From positions 124,001 to 188,000 of the forward strand of contig JAHLKT010000001.1 in NCBI GenBank assembly GCA_020444545.1: a DNA stretch of 64,000 nt, written 5' to 3'. Position numbers and translations under genes: made by a program. Shown piece after piece: positions 19,366 through 28,962 of this stretch (position 1 is its first letter; every line of letters starts with the position of its first letter). Source of the stretch: Desulfarculaceae bacterium (GTDB lineage: Bacteria; Desulfobacterota; Desulfarculia; Desulfarculales; Desulfarculaceae). The notes under the pieces were generated by a model. That model saw only the letters and a list, made by a program, of their open reading frames with translations. It was not told where the DNA came from and ran no database searches.

Positions 19366-20931
19366 TCACATCGGCACGTTGCCGTGGCGGCGCTGGGGCC
19401 GGAAGGTGCGCTTGGTCTTGAGCACGTCCAGGGCGCGGATGAGCTTGGAGCGGGTCTGGCTGGGCAGGATGATCTCGTCGATGTAGCCCAGCTCCGCCGC
19501 CCGGTAGGGGCTGGCGAACTTGGCCCGGTACTGGCTCACCAGCTCCTGGTAGGTCGCGTCCTTGTCATCGGCCTGGTCCAGCTCCTTGCGGAACACGATA
19601 TTCACCGCGCCCTCGGGGCCCATCACCGCGATCTCGGCGGTGGGGTAGGCCAGGTTCACGTCCGCGCCGTGGTGTTTGGAGCCCATCACGTCGTAGGCCC
19701 CGCCGTAGGCCTTGCGGGTGATCACGGTGATCAGGGGCACCGTGGCCTCGCAGTAGGCGTAGATCAGCTTGGAGCCGTGGGTGATGATGCCGCCGTACTC
19801 CTGGTGCACGCCTGGCAGGAAGCCCGGCACATCCACGAAGGTGACCACCGGGATGTTGAAGGCGTCGCAGAAGCGCACGAAGCGGGCCGCCTTGCGGCTG
19901 GCGTCGATGTCCAAACAGCCGGCGAGCTGCATGGGGTTGTTGGCCACGATGCCCACGGCCATGCCCGCCAAACGGGCGAAGGCGGTGATCATGTTTTTGG
20001 CCCAGCCCTTGCTGACTTCGAAGAAGCTGTCGGTGTCCACCACCGTCTTGATCAGCTTCTTCATGTTGTAGGGCTGCTTGGAGCTGTCGGGGATAAAGGC
20101 GTCCAGCTCCGGCGCGATGCGGCTGGCCGGGTCGCCGGTGTGCTTCTCCGGCGGCTTCTCCTCCCAGTTGCTGGGCAGATACGAGAGCAAACGGCGCACC
20201 ATTTCCAGGCACTCGGCGTCGTCCTTGGCCATGAACTGGGCCACGCCGGACTTGGTGTTGTGCACCTTGGCTCCGCCCACCGACTCGCTGGTCACCTCCT
20301 CGCCGGTCACCGACTTGATGACCGCCGGGCCGGTGATGTGCATGTAGGAGGTCTGGTCCACCATGAAGATGAAGTCGGTGATGGCCGGGCTGTAAACCGC
20401 GCCCCCGGCGCAGGGGCCCATGATGGCGCTGATCTGGGGCACCACGCCGCTAGAGAGCACGTTGCGCCTAAAAATCTCGCCGTAGGAGCCCAGGGAGACC
20501 ACGCCTTCCTGGATGCGCGCGCCGCCCGAGTCGTTCAGGCCGATCACCGGAGCCCCGGCCTTTACCGCCAGGTCCATGACCTTGCAGACCTTCTCGCCGA
20601 AGGGGCCCGACAGCGAGCCGCCGAACACGGTGAAGTCCTGGCTGAAAACAAAAACCGGGCGGCCATTGACCCGCCCGAATCCCGTCACCACCCCGTCCCC
20701 GGGTATTTTGTTTTTTTCCATCCCGAAGTCGGTGCAGCGATGGACCACGAAGCGGTCGAACTCTTCGAAGGTCCCGGTGTCCAAGAGGGCCTCGATGCGC
20801 TCCCGGGCGGTCATCTTGCCCTTGGCGTGCTGGGCCTCGATGCGTTTTTCGCCCCCGCCCAACTGGGCCGCCGCGTCCCGGCGTACCAGATCTTCGATCT
20901 TTTCCTTGGTGGTGACCGGCACGTTCTGCAT
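19366..20931 (-). CDS. acyl-CoA carboxyltransferase subunit (propionyl-/methylmalonyl-CoA type)
   Basis: Biotin-dependent carboxyltransferase that moves CO2 between carboxybiotin and propionyl-CoA/methylmalonyl-CoA; PccB/MmdA/transcarboxylase-12S family. 521 residues with both crotonase-like halves. Visible features: [14 protein letters not shown] (about residue 130), [12 protein letters not shown] (acyl-CoA oxyanion site), [10 protein letters not shown] and [11 protein letters not shown]. The ATG at 20931 is preceded by GGGAGGT. Located between a small biotin carrier gene and mutase, so propionyl-CoA metabolism is likely. Whether it acts as carboxylase, decarboxylase or transcarboxylase cannot be decided because no biotin carboxylase or membrane subunit is nearby. 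Confidence 0.92.
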   Translation of the reverse strand: MQNVPVTTKEKIEDLVRRDAAAQLGGGEKRIEAQHAKGKMTARERIEALLDTGTFEEFDRFVVHRCTDFGMEKNKIPGDGVVTGFGRVNGRPVFVFSQDFTVFGGSLSGPFGEKVCKVMDLAVKAGAPVIGLNDSGGARIQEGVVSLGSYGEIFRRNVLSSGVVPQISAIMGPCAGGAVYSPAITDFIFMVDQTSYMHITGPAVIKSVTGEEVTSESVGGAKVHNTKSGVAQFMAKDDAECLEMVRRLLSYLPSNWEEKPPEKHTGDPASRIAPELDAFIPDSSKQPYNMKKLIKTVVDTDSFFEVSKGWAKNMITAFARLAGMAVGIVANNPMQLAGCLDIDASRKAARFVRFCDAFNIPVVTFVDVPGFLPGVHQEYGGIITHGSKLIYAYCEATVPLITVITRKAYGGAYDVMGSKHHGADVNLAYPTAEIAVMGPEGAVNIVFRKELDQADDKDATYQELVSQYRAKFASPYRAAELGYIDEIILPSQTRSKLIRALDVLKTKRTFRPQRRHGNVPM

Positions 20932-21010
20932 TACGAGGACCTCCCTCTTAACCGATTGCCTGCGCTCCTGCCGGAGCCGCCGCCCGCGCGGGGGGCCCCA
21001 AACAAACGAA

Positions 21011-21081
21011 GGCTGCCCAGAGCTGATTGGGGTTCAGTCCTGGGCAGCCCGCGGCCGCTGTCATAGCGGGGCCTGAACCCC
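21011..21081 (-). promoter_or_regulatory. pseudoknot-capable RNA between biotin carrier and carboxyltransferase genes
   Basis: Two perfect inverted repeats interlock in the 154-base spacer. GGCTGCCCAG (21011-21020) pairs with CTGGGCAGCC (21040-21049), and GGGGTTCAG (21029-21037), inside that loop, pairs with CTGAACCCC (21073-21081) outside it. On the minus strand the first stem is followed by TTCGTTTGTTT, a weak terminator-like tail. The arrangement could be a pseudoknot or an either/or attenuator or stability element. Function is inference. Confidence 0.55.
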
Positions 21082-21085
21082 GTTT

Positions 21086-21298
21086 TTAGCTGAGAACTAC
21101 CAGTACCTGCTCGGCTTCCACGGTCTGGCCCGGCTCAACCTTGATCTCGGCGACGGTGCCGTCTTCCTCGCACAGGATCGGCATTTCCATCTTCATGGCC
21201 TCGAGCACGGCCACTTCGTCGTCCTCGCCAATGGAGTCGCCGACGTTGACCGAGATCTTGATGACTTTGCCGCCCATGGGTGCTTTAATTTCTGCCAA
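21086..21298 (-). CDS. small biotin/lipoyl carrier protein (BCCP-like)
   Basis: A 70-residue stand-alone biotinyl domain with the biotin-attachment motif EAMKME (Lys36) and the flanking GDxIxxDDEV and VEPGQTV turns. The start is TTG at 21298, because GGGAGGT stands 5 bases upstream and the domain begins right there (MAEIKAPMGGKV); an ATG-started reading from 21415 would add 39 residues without homology. It carries carboxybiotin to the carboxyltransferase encoded next. It lacks the Ala/Pro-rich N-terminal region of typical acetyl-CoA carboxylase BCCPs and resembles transcarboxylase 1.3S or methylmalonyl-CoA decarboxylase gamma carriers. Confidence 0.88.
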   Translation of the reverse strand: MAEIKAPMGGKVIKISVNVGDSIGEDDEVAVLEAMKMEMPILCEEDGTVAEIKVEPGQTVEAEQVLVVLS

Positions 21299-21427
21299 GG
21301 TGTACCTCCCTATTGATCCTATGAGCCCAAAGGCCCCTGCGTTTTTGCCTGGTTGAACTTCGGTAAAAATGTCCCCGAAGAATAGACCGATACGGTGATT
21401 TTTGTCAAGTTCCAAGGAGATCGGCGG

Positions 21428-23260
21428 TTATTCCTCGGTGGTCTCCTCGTCTTCCAGTTTGGCCAGGTCCTCGAAACGTATATCCGCGCCCAATACGGCC
21501 ACGATATTTTCGTTGTCGTCGCGCAGGGGGCCGCTCAAGGTGATGCACAACGCGCCGGTGATCTTGCTGGTGTAGAACTCGCTCACATGGAGCTTGCCGT
21601 CCTTCATCGGCTTGATGAACCAGTCGCGGTCGCTGAAATCGGTATCCAACATGGCCGAGGAGTACTTGGCCCGGTCGGTGATGTTGGTGATGTTCTTGGT
21701 TATCTTGTAGCCCTGCGAGTTGACCACGTAGAGGAACTGGATGAAGGGGTTCTTGTCCAGGGCCTCCTGCAACAGGGGCTCGATGACCGCCGGGGCCATG
21801 GTCTTGAGCTCCGGGCGGTCGATGATCTCCTCGCCCAGGGACAGGGCCAGCTTTTTGGCGCGGTCCTTCAGGCGGTCGAACTGGCTGTAGAACAGCTCGG
21901 GCAACTGCTTGCGGGCCACCACCTCCAGCTCGGAGTTGCCGATGGAGGTCAGGCGTCCCTCCTCGTACTGCTCGGAGACCCACTTGTTGATCTTCAAAAT
22001 GCCCGGATGACGCTTGTCCACCCGCTTGTCGCCCTCCAGCTTGAGGCGCTGGTTGACCCAGTGGGCGATGGCCGCGGCCCCGCTCTTGTCGGTGATGGCG
22101 ATGGTGTAGGGCCGGTTGAGGATCTTCTCGGTGTCGAAGATGTTGTAGATCTCCGGGTTCTTCACCAGCCCGTCGGCATGGATGCCCGCCTTGGTGGAGT
22201 TGAAGTCGCGGCCCACGAAAGGGGTGGTGGAGGCGATGCGGTGGCCGATCTCCTTCTCGAAGTACTCGGCCAGGTCGGTGATCACCCTGGTGTCCATCCC
22301 GTCGGCCCTGCCCCGTAGCGAGATGTACTCGATGACCAGCGCCTCCAGGGGCGTGTTGCCGGTGCGCTCGCCAAAGCCCAGCACCGAGCTGTTGGCCCCG
22401 GCGCAGCCGTAGAGCCAGGCGGTGCTGGCGTTGATGAGCACCTTGTAGAAATCGTTGTGGCCGTGCCACTCCAGGAGCTTGCCCGGGCAGCCCGCGTCGT
22501 CGATCATGGCCCGCACCAGGCGGGGCACGCTGCGGGGCAGGGCCGCGCCGGGATAGGTGACCCCGTAGCCCATGGTGTCGCACAGGCGAATCTTGATGCC
22601 GATGCCCGACTCTTCCCGAAGCTTGGCCAGCTCACGGGCGAAGGGCACCACGAAGCCGTAGATGTCGGCCCGGGTGAGGTCCTCGAAGTGGCAGCGGGGG
22701 ATCAGCCCCAGGGACAGGGCGTCCTTGACCACCCCCAGGTAGCGGTCCATGACCTGGGCCCGGGTGAGGTTCATCTTGTGGTAGATGTGGTAGTCGCTCA
22801 CCGAAGTGAGGATGCCGGTCTCCTTGAGGCCCATCTTCTTGACCTCGGCCAGCTCCTCTTTCTTGGCGCGCACCCAGCCGGTGATCTCCGGGAAGCGGTG
22901 CCCCAGGGCCATGCACTGCTCCACCGCTTCCTTGTCCCGCTGGCTGTAGAGGAAAAACTCGCATTGGCGCACGATGCCCTTGGGACCGGAGAGCTTGTGG
23001 AGCATGTCATAGATGTCCACGATCTGTTTGGTCTTGTAGGGCGGGCGCGCCTGTTGCCCGTCACGGAAAGTGGTGTCGGTGATGAACATCTCCTCGGCCG
23101 GGTCCAGGGGCTGGACCATGTGGTCGAAGTCGGTGCGGCACACCTCGTCATAGGGGAAGATGTTGCGGAAGAGCTGCGGCTCCGCTTGGTCCACCAAACT
23201 GACGAAGTTGGGCTGATGCGTGTGGTCCAGCAAGCGGCGGCGCGGATTCCATTCAGCCAT
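21428..23260 (-). CDS. HMGL/isopropylmalate-synthase-like enzyme with C-terminal Cache-like domain
   Basis: 610 residues. Residues about 55-420 form an HMGL-type TIM barrel: DTTFRDGQQ (62-70), HGH metal motif (266-268), GFGERTGNTPLEA and GIHADGLVKNP, which are features of the isopropylmalate/homocitrate/(Re)-citrate synthase branch rather than the pyruvate carboxyltransferase (RDAHQ) branch. Residues about 500-605 look like a Cache/PAS-like sensory fold (NSQGYKITKN, DFSDRDWFIKP, YTSKITGALCITLS, VLGADIRFEDL), but there is no signal peptide or membrane segment. ATG at 23260 with GAGG six bases upstream. Context with methylmalonyl-CoA genes suggests acetyl-CoA plus 2-oxoacid condensation; (Re)-citrate synthase is a candidate, not proven. 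Confidence 0.82.
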   Translation of the reverse strand: MAEWNPRRRLLDHTHQPNFVSLVDQAEPQLFRNIFPYDEVCRTDFDHMVQPLDPAEEMFITDTTFRDGQQARPPYKTKQIVDIYDMLHKLSGPKGIVRQCEFFLYSQRDKEAVEQCMALGHRFPEITGWVRAKKEELAEVKKMGLKETGILTSVSDYHIYHKMNLTRAQVMDRYLGVVKDALSLGLIPRCHFEDLTRADIYGFVVPFARELAKLREESGIGIKIRLCDTMGYGVTYPGAALPRSVPRLVRAMIDDAGCPGKLLEWHGHNDFYKVLINASTAWLYGCAGANSSVLGFGERTGNTPLEALVIEYISLRGRADGMDTRVITDLAEYFEKEIGHRIASTTPFVGRDFNSTKAGIHADGLVKNPEIYNIFDTEKILNRPYTIAITDKSGAAAIAHWVNQRLKLEGDKRVDKRHPGILKINKWVSEQYEEGRLTSIGNSELEVVARKQLPELFYSQFDRLKDRAKKLALSLGEEIIDRPELKTMAPAVIEPLLQEALDKNPFIQFLYVVNSQGYKITKNITNITDRAKYSSAMLDTDFSDRDWFIKPMKDGKLHVSEFYTSKITGALCITLSGPLRDDNENIVAVLGADIRFEDLAKLEDEETTEE

Positions 23261-23297
23261 GGTCCACCTCTTTCCTGATCGAATTTCACATGCACGC

Positions 23298-23343
23298 AAA
23301 AATACCGGAAGGGGGCACCCTCGTCAAAGGGCGTCCCCTCCGG
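23298..23343 (-). terminator. terminator/attenuator-like hairpin in the leader of the HMGL-mcm operon
   Basis: Minus-strand RNA folds CCGGA-GGGG...CCCC-TTCCGG with the inner arm CGCCCT/AGGGTG and a 6-base loop (about 15 pairs, one bulge and one mismatch), followed directly by TATTTTT. It ends only 37 bases before the ATG at 23260, leaving no room for a downstream promoter. Either it is a second terminator for the LysM gene that the operon must read through, or a transcription attenuator. Confidence 0.65.
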
Positions 23344-23352
23344 GTGTTCGCG

Positions 23353-23392
23353 CATACAAACAACTCCGGCCCGCCCCGGGGGGGCGGGCCGG
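23353..23392 (-). terminator. intrinsic terminator of the LysM lipoprotein gene
   Basis: A perfect 12-bp stem (CCGGCCCGCCCC / GGGGCGGGCCGG, 3-base loop, 23366-23392 region) followed on the minus strand by the T-rich AGTTGTTTGT. It lies 20 bases after the LysM stop. Confidence 0.75.
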
Positions 23393-23411
23393 GTTGGTTA
23401 CGTCGTGGTGC

Positions 23412-23873
23412 CTACTTGGGCGGGCAGTAGCGCTTGGCGCCCTTGGGAGGCATGTACTTGGGGAACTTCTTGGCCTGGGTGCGGGCGGCGGCCTTGTCGG
23501 CGTCGCTCACGCTCCGGGGAACCATCAACACGGTGCCGACCGAGATCTTGTTGGGATTCTTGATCTTGTCCTTGTTGGCGTTCCACAGCAGGGGCCACAG
23601 CCAGGGATCGTTGTAGATCTGGGGCTTGGCCGAGATGCTCCACAGGTCGTCGCACTTCTCCACGGTGTAGGTGGTGGGCAGCGCGGGGGCCGGAGCCGGC
23701 TTCTCGGTCACCGGCATGGGCTTGGCCGGCGCGGTCCACTTCTTGACGGCGGGAGGCGGAGGCGGAGCCTTGGGGGGAACTTTCTCCACCCCACACACCG
23801 ATGCACAACCACCCAGCAGGCCCAGAGCGGCTACAATCGCCATCCAGGGCAAAACCTTTTTCAGCTTGGTCAT
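23412..23873 (-). CDS. LysM-domain lipoprotein
   Basis: 153 residues. An N-terminal lipoprotein signal ends in the lipobox LLGGC (Cys23), so it is predicted to be anchored to a membrane facing the periplasm. A Pro/Lys-rich linker follows, then a LysM-like domain (TYTVEKCDDLWSIS ... NPNKISVGTVLMVP, about 68-119), which binds peptidoglycan. The chosen ATG at 23873 has GGAGG 8 bases upstream; another ATG two codons earlier is too close to that site. Monocistronic between its own terminator and the aspS end. It resembles BON/LysM lipoproteins of unknown role. Confidence 0.85.
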   Translation of the reverse strand: MTKLKKVLPWMAIVAALGLLGGCASVCGVEKVPPKAPPPPPAVKKWTAPAKPMPVTEKPAPAPALPTTYTVEKCDDLWSISAKPQIYNDPWLWPLLWNANKDKIKNPNKISVGTVLMVPRSVSDADKAAARTQAKKFPKYMPPKGAKRYCPPK

Positions 23874-24058
23874 TCCCATATCCTCCTTACCAATTTCCTC
23901 CCTAGGAGCGAAGTGCCATAATCACTCACCGGGTAAACCACATTAAGCGAGTCAATGAAGCATCACCCGTAAGTTACCACTATTTTTACTCTCTGTACAA
24001 TTCTAGGCGCGTTGTTCGTATAAAGTCAACATCCGGTGGCCACAATGCCGCCGAGTTG

Positions 24059-25852
<1,794 letters not shown>

Positions 25853-25854
25853 TT

Positions 25855-27108
25855 CTATTCTCCTGCCGCCGCCAGGCGGCTCACAATCTCGCCAAGGGGC
25901 AGCTCGCTCTGCTCGCCGCTGGCCATGTCCTTGAGCGGGGCCGCGCCTGCCTTGAGTTCCTCGCCGCCCACGATGAGCACCTGGGCCGCGTTCATTTTGT
26001 TGGCCCGGCGCATCTGGGCCTTGAGGCTCACGTCGCTGGAGCTCATCTCCACCCACAGGCCCTTCTTGCGTAAGCCCGTGGCCGCGCCAAAGGCCCATTC
26101 CCGGGGCTCGTCGCCCAGGGCGGCGATGAACAGAGCCGGTCCCTGTTGCCACTCGGGCCGGTCCTCGATGAGCAGCGAGAGCCGCTCTAGCCCCAAGGCG
26201 AAGCCGATGGCCGGAGTGGCCGGGCCGCCCAGGGCTTGGATCAGCCCGTCGTAGCGCCCTCCCCCGCCCACCGCGTCCTGGGCCCCCAACTCGCCGGTCT
26301 TGAACTCAAAGGCGGTGCGGGTGTAGTAGTCCAGGCCGCGCACCAGCTTGGGGTCCAGGGAATACTCCACCCCGGCCAGGTCCAGCAGGCGCTTCACCTG
26401 GTCGAAATGGGCCGAGCAGTCCGGGCACCAGGAGCCGGAGATCAGGGGCGCGCTGGCCGCGATCTCCTTGCAATCCTCCTGCTTGCAGTCCAGCACGCGC
26501 AGGGGGTTGTTGACCAGGCGCTTTTTGCAGTCCTCGCACAAACGGCCCTGCTTGCCCTCGAAGTAGGACAGAAGCGCCTCTTTGAACTGGGGACGGCACT
26601 CCGGGCAGCCCAGGGAGTTGAGCACGATCTCCACCTTGGACACGCCCAGGGTCTTCAGCAAATGGTCGGCCATGACCAGCAGCTCGGCGTCGCTCTGGGG
26701 CCCGGCGTCGTCCAGGACCTCGCAGTCGAGCTGGTGGAACTGGCGCAAGCGGCCCTTCTGGGGGCGCTCGTGGCGGAACATGGGGCCGATGGTGAACAGC
26801 TTGTGGGGGCCGGGGACCGCGTGGAGCTTGTGCTCCAGAAAAGCGCGCGCCACCCCGGCGGTGGCCTCGGGCCGCATGGTCAGCGAATCGCCGCTACGGT
26901 CCTCGAAGGTGTACATCTCCTTGGAAACGATGTCGGTCTCCTCGCCGATGGAACGGGCGAAAAGCTCGGTGCGCTCCAAGATGGGAACCCTTATCTCATT
27001 GAATCCGAAAGCCGCGAACGCTTCCCGGGCCGTGGCCTCGATGAAGCGCCACTTGGGGGCCTCGGGGGGCAAAAGATCCTTCATGCCCCTGACCGCCTGA
27101 ATGGCCAA
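25855..27108 (-). CDS. hisS: histidyl-tRNA synthetase
   Basis: 417 residues. Class II core with IQAVRGMKDLLPPE at the N-terminus, motif 2 region (MFRHERPQKGRLRQFHQ), the HisA/HisB loops (LVRGLDYYTRTAFEF and GGGGRYDGL) and the anticodon-binding domain at the end. An internal zinc-like segment with Cys pairs (CEDCKKR, CPDCSAHF) is a normal bacterial insertion. The start is probably TTG at 27108, because the conserved N-terminus begins there; upstream codons to 27252 show no homology and there is no suitable ATG. Ribosome-binding site is weak (AAGG, 10 bases). Confidence 0.93.
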   Translation of the reverse strand: MAIQAVRGMKDLLPPEAPKWRFIEATAREAFAAFGFNEIRVPILERTELFARSIGEETDIVSKEMYTFEDRSGDSLTMRPEATAGVARAFLEHKLHAVPGPHKLFTIGPMFRHERPQKGRLRQFHQLDCEVLDDAGPQSDAELLVMADHLLKTLGVSKVEIVLNSLGCPECRPQFKEALLSYFEGKQGRLCEDCKKRLVNNPLRVLDCKQEDCKEIAASAPLISGSWCPDCSAHFDQVKRLLDLAGVEYSLDPKLVRGLDYYTRTAFEFKTGELGAQDAVGGGGRYDGLIQALGGPATPAIGFALGLERLSLLIEDRPEWQQGPALFIAALGDEPREWAFGAATGLRKKGLWVEMSSSDVSLKAQMRRANKMNAAQVLIVGGEELKAGAAPLKDMASGEQSELPLGEIVSRLAAAGE

Positions 27109-27297
27109 AACGCCGCCGCCTTTCCGTTGTTCGGGTTGGGGCTCCGGGAGAGCCGCCAGGAATTTTGCATATATACCCGGAATTTGTAAGCGGGTCAAGG
27201 AAAGGGCACCCCGGGCCGGTTTACCAAATTGCAATTGAGCGCCCGGCCGCACAATCTACAAATATGTGACCGCCGGGGGCGCGCCCGCCTACCTTGC

Positions 27298-27349
27298 TAC
27301 CGATTGGTATGTTTTTTTGGGGCACAATACCGATTGGTATGTTTTTTGG
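27298..27349. repeat. pair of 22-base direct repeats with TACC-N4-GGTA dyads
   Basis: TACCGATTGGTATGTTTTTT occurs twice, starting at 27298 and 27328 (30 bases apart, nearly three helical turns), and both are followed by GG. Each contains the dyad TACC-GATT-GGTA. A paired transcription-factor site is likely. Confidence 0.6.
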
Positions 27350-27486
27350 CAAAATTGGCCATAACCATCTATTATTAATTGTAAAATCCTCATCGACAAT
27401 TCTGCGCAAAGACCGGCCTCCAAGCGGTTTTTGGCCCTTGGCGCGGCCCGGCGGCCGTCTGGAGGCGCTCCCGGCCCCCATCCCGG

Positions 27487-27502
27487 CCTACCTTTAGGTA
27501 GG
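27487..27502. promoter_or_regulatory. third TACC-N4-GGTA inverted repeat
   Basis: CCTACC-TTTA-GGTAGG, a perfect 6-bp-arm inverted repeat with the same core as the two upstream sites. It is centred about 90 bases before the sigma-54 promoter core, a normal distance for an enhancer-bound activator. Confidence 0.5.
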
Positions 27503-27580
27503 GTTTCCGTCTCCCGCCTCGGAGCGGCCCGATGCCATAACCTACATTTTTTCCTGCTTAATTTTGAAACATTTCATGGT

Positions 27581-27596
27581 TGGCATTGTAGTTGCC
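27581..27596 (+). promoter_or_regulatory. sigma-54 (RpoN) promoter of amtB-glnK
   Basis: TGGCATTGTAGTTGCC has the invariant GG and GC with the proper 12-base register of the -24/-12 consensus TGGCAC-N5-TTGC. It lies about 100 bases upstream of the amtB start. Nitrogen-limitation control through an NtrC-like activator is the expected mode for amtB-glnK. Confidence 0.75.
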
Positions 27597-27697
27597 TTCA
27601 CTAGCCCGGAAACAGCGCCGCCCATACCGCCAGAGGGTAGGACCGGCGGCTTTACACATAACCAGAGGCACTGTTAGTCGAGTAGGAGGACGCAGTC

Positions 27698-28918
27698 ATG
27701 GCAACCCCCATCAGCGCCGGAGACACCGGCTGGATACTCACCAGTTCGGCGATGGTTCTTTTGATGACCCCCGGCTTGGCCTTCTTTTACGGAGGCATGG
27801 TTCGCAAAAAGAACATCCTTTCCACCCTGAACCTTTCTTTCATCATGATGGGCCTGATCGGGGTCCAGTGGGTTCTCTACGGTTACAGCCTGGCCTTCGG
27901 CAAGAACGTCTTCGGCATCGTGGGTGACCTCAGTTTCCTGGGCTTTGCCGGCGTCACCGGCGCGGCGGGGCCCTATTCCGATAAGATTCCCCACCTGGCC
28001 TTCGCGGCCTTCCAGATGATGTTCGCGGTCATCACCCCGGCGCTGATCACCGGCGCCTTCGTGGAGCGCGTGCGCTTCAAGACCTTCCTGGTATTCAGCC
28101 TCATCTGGGCCACCATCGTATACGACCCCCTGTGCCACTGGGTGTGGGGCGACGGCGGCTGGATGGGCGCCATGGGCGCGCTGGACTTCGCCGGCGGCAC
28201 CGTGGTCCACATCGCGGCCGGCTTCAGCGCCCTGGCCTTCGCCATGGCCATCGGCCCCCGCAAGGGCTTCCCCAAGGCTCCCATGGAGCCCCATGACATC
28301 CCCTACACCGTCTTGGGCGCGGGCCTGCTGTGGTTCGGCTGGTTCGGCTTCAACGCGGGCAGCTCCCTGGCCGCCGACGGCCTGGCCTCCTACGCCTTCG
28401 TGAACACCAACACCGCCACTGCCGCCGCGGCCATGAGCTGGATGATGGTGTCCTGGGCCGACGCGGGCAAGCCCAGCGTGCTGGGCATCGCCACCGGCGC
28501 GGTGGTGGGCCTGGTGGCCATCACCCCGGCGGCGGGCTTCGTCACCCCCATGGGGGCCATCGCCATCGGCGCCATCGCCGCGCCCATCAGCTACTACGCC
28601 ATCCGCTTCCGCCAGAAGCGCAACCTCGACGAGTCCCTGGACGTCTGGGCCTGCCACGGCATGGCCGGCACCTGGGGCGCTTTGGCCACCGGCCTGTTCG
28701 CCGCCCCCGCGGTCAACGGCGCCACCGGCCTGTTCTACGGCAACCCGGCCCAGCTGGGCATCCAGGCCTTCAGCGTGGCGGTGACCATCGTGTTCGTGTT
28801 CGTGGTCACCTTCGTCCTGGCCAAGATTCTCGACGCCACCATGGGCCTCAGGGTCAGCCAGCTCGAGGAGGAAGTGGGACTGGACCTTTCCGAACACGGC
28901 GAGCGGGCCTACTCCTAG
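27698..28918 (+). CDS. amtB: ammonium transporter AmtB
   Basis: Trimeric inner-membrane channel for NH4+/NH3. 406 residues, about 11 hydrophobic segments, with family motifs DFAGGTVVHIAAG (containing a pore-lining His region) and ACHGMAGTWGALATG (second pore His). AGGAGG lies 8 bases before the ATG. Followed by the PII gene glnK 44 bases downstream, the universal amtB-glnK pairing in which the PII trimer plugs the channel. No cleaved signal peptide is obvious, unlike in E. coli. Confidence 0.96.
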   Translation: MATPISAGDTGWILTSSAMVLLMTPGLAFFYGGMVRKKNILSTLNLSFIMMGLIGVQWVLYGYSLAFGKNVFGIVGDLSFLGFAGVTGAAGPYSDKIPHLAFAAFQMMFAVITPALITGAFVERVRFKTFLVFSLIWATIVYDPLCHWVWGDGGWMGAMGALDFAGGTVVHIAAGFSALAFAMAIGPRKGFPKAPMEPHDIPYTVLGAGLLWFGWFGFNAGSSLAADGLASYAFVNTNTATAAAAMSWMMVSWADAGKPSVLGIATGAVVGLVAITPAAGFVTPMGAIAIGAIAAPISYYAIRFRQKRNLDESLDVWACHGMAGTWGALATGLFAAPAVNGATGLFYGNPAQLGIQAFSVAVTIVFVFVVTFVLAKILDATMGLRVSQLEEEVGLDLSEHGERAYS

Positions 28919-28962
28919 GAAGCCCCATAGCGGAATCAAAAAGCATAGGAGGCATATAAGCC

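Larger units (their letters stand above)
27109..27697. other. hisS-amtB intergenic regulatory region
   Basis: 589 bases between divergent hisS and amtB. No convincing gene. It contains three TACC-N4-GGTA dyads (27298-27309, 27328-27339, 27489-27500), a sigma-54-type promoter (27581-27596) and AT-rich stretches (27340-27400, 27535-27580) unlike the GC-rich surround. A minus-strand hisS promoter was not clearly identified. Confidence 0.6.

Noticed and set aside
23261-23299. Longer HMGL start at a TTG (23299)
   Set aside because: Lies in the T-tract of the attenuator-like hairpin and lacks a ribosome-binding site, whereas ATG 23260 has GAGG at good spacing.
27109-27252. N-terminal extension of HisRS to 27252
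   Set aside because: HisRS family begins at IQAVRGMKD; the extension has no homology and low coding character.
27340-27360. Second sigma-54 promoter candidate in TTGGCAAAATTGGCCA
   Set aside because: GG to GC distance is 10 bases instead of the required 12.
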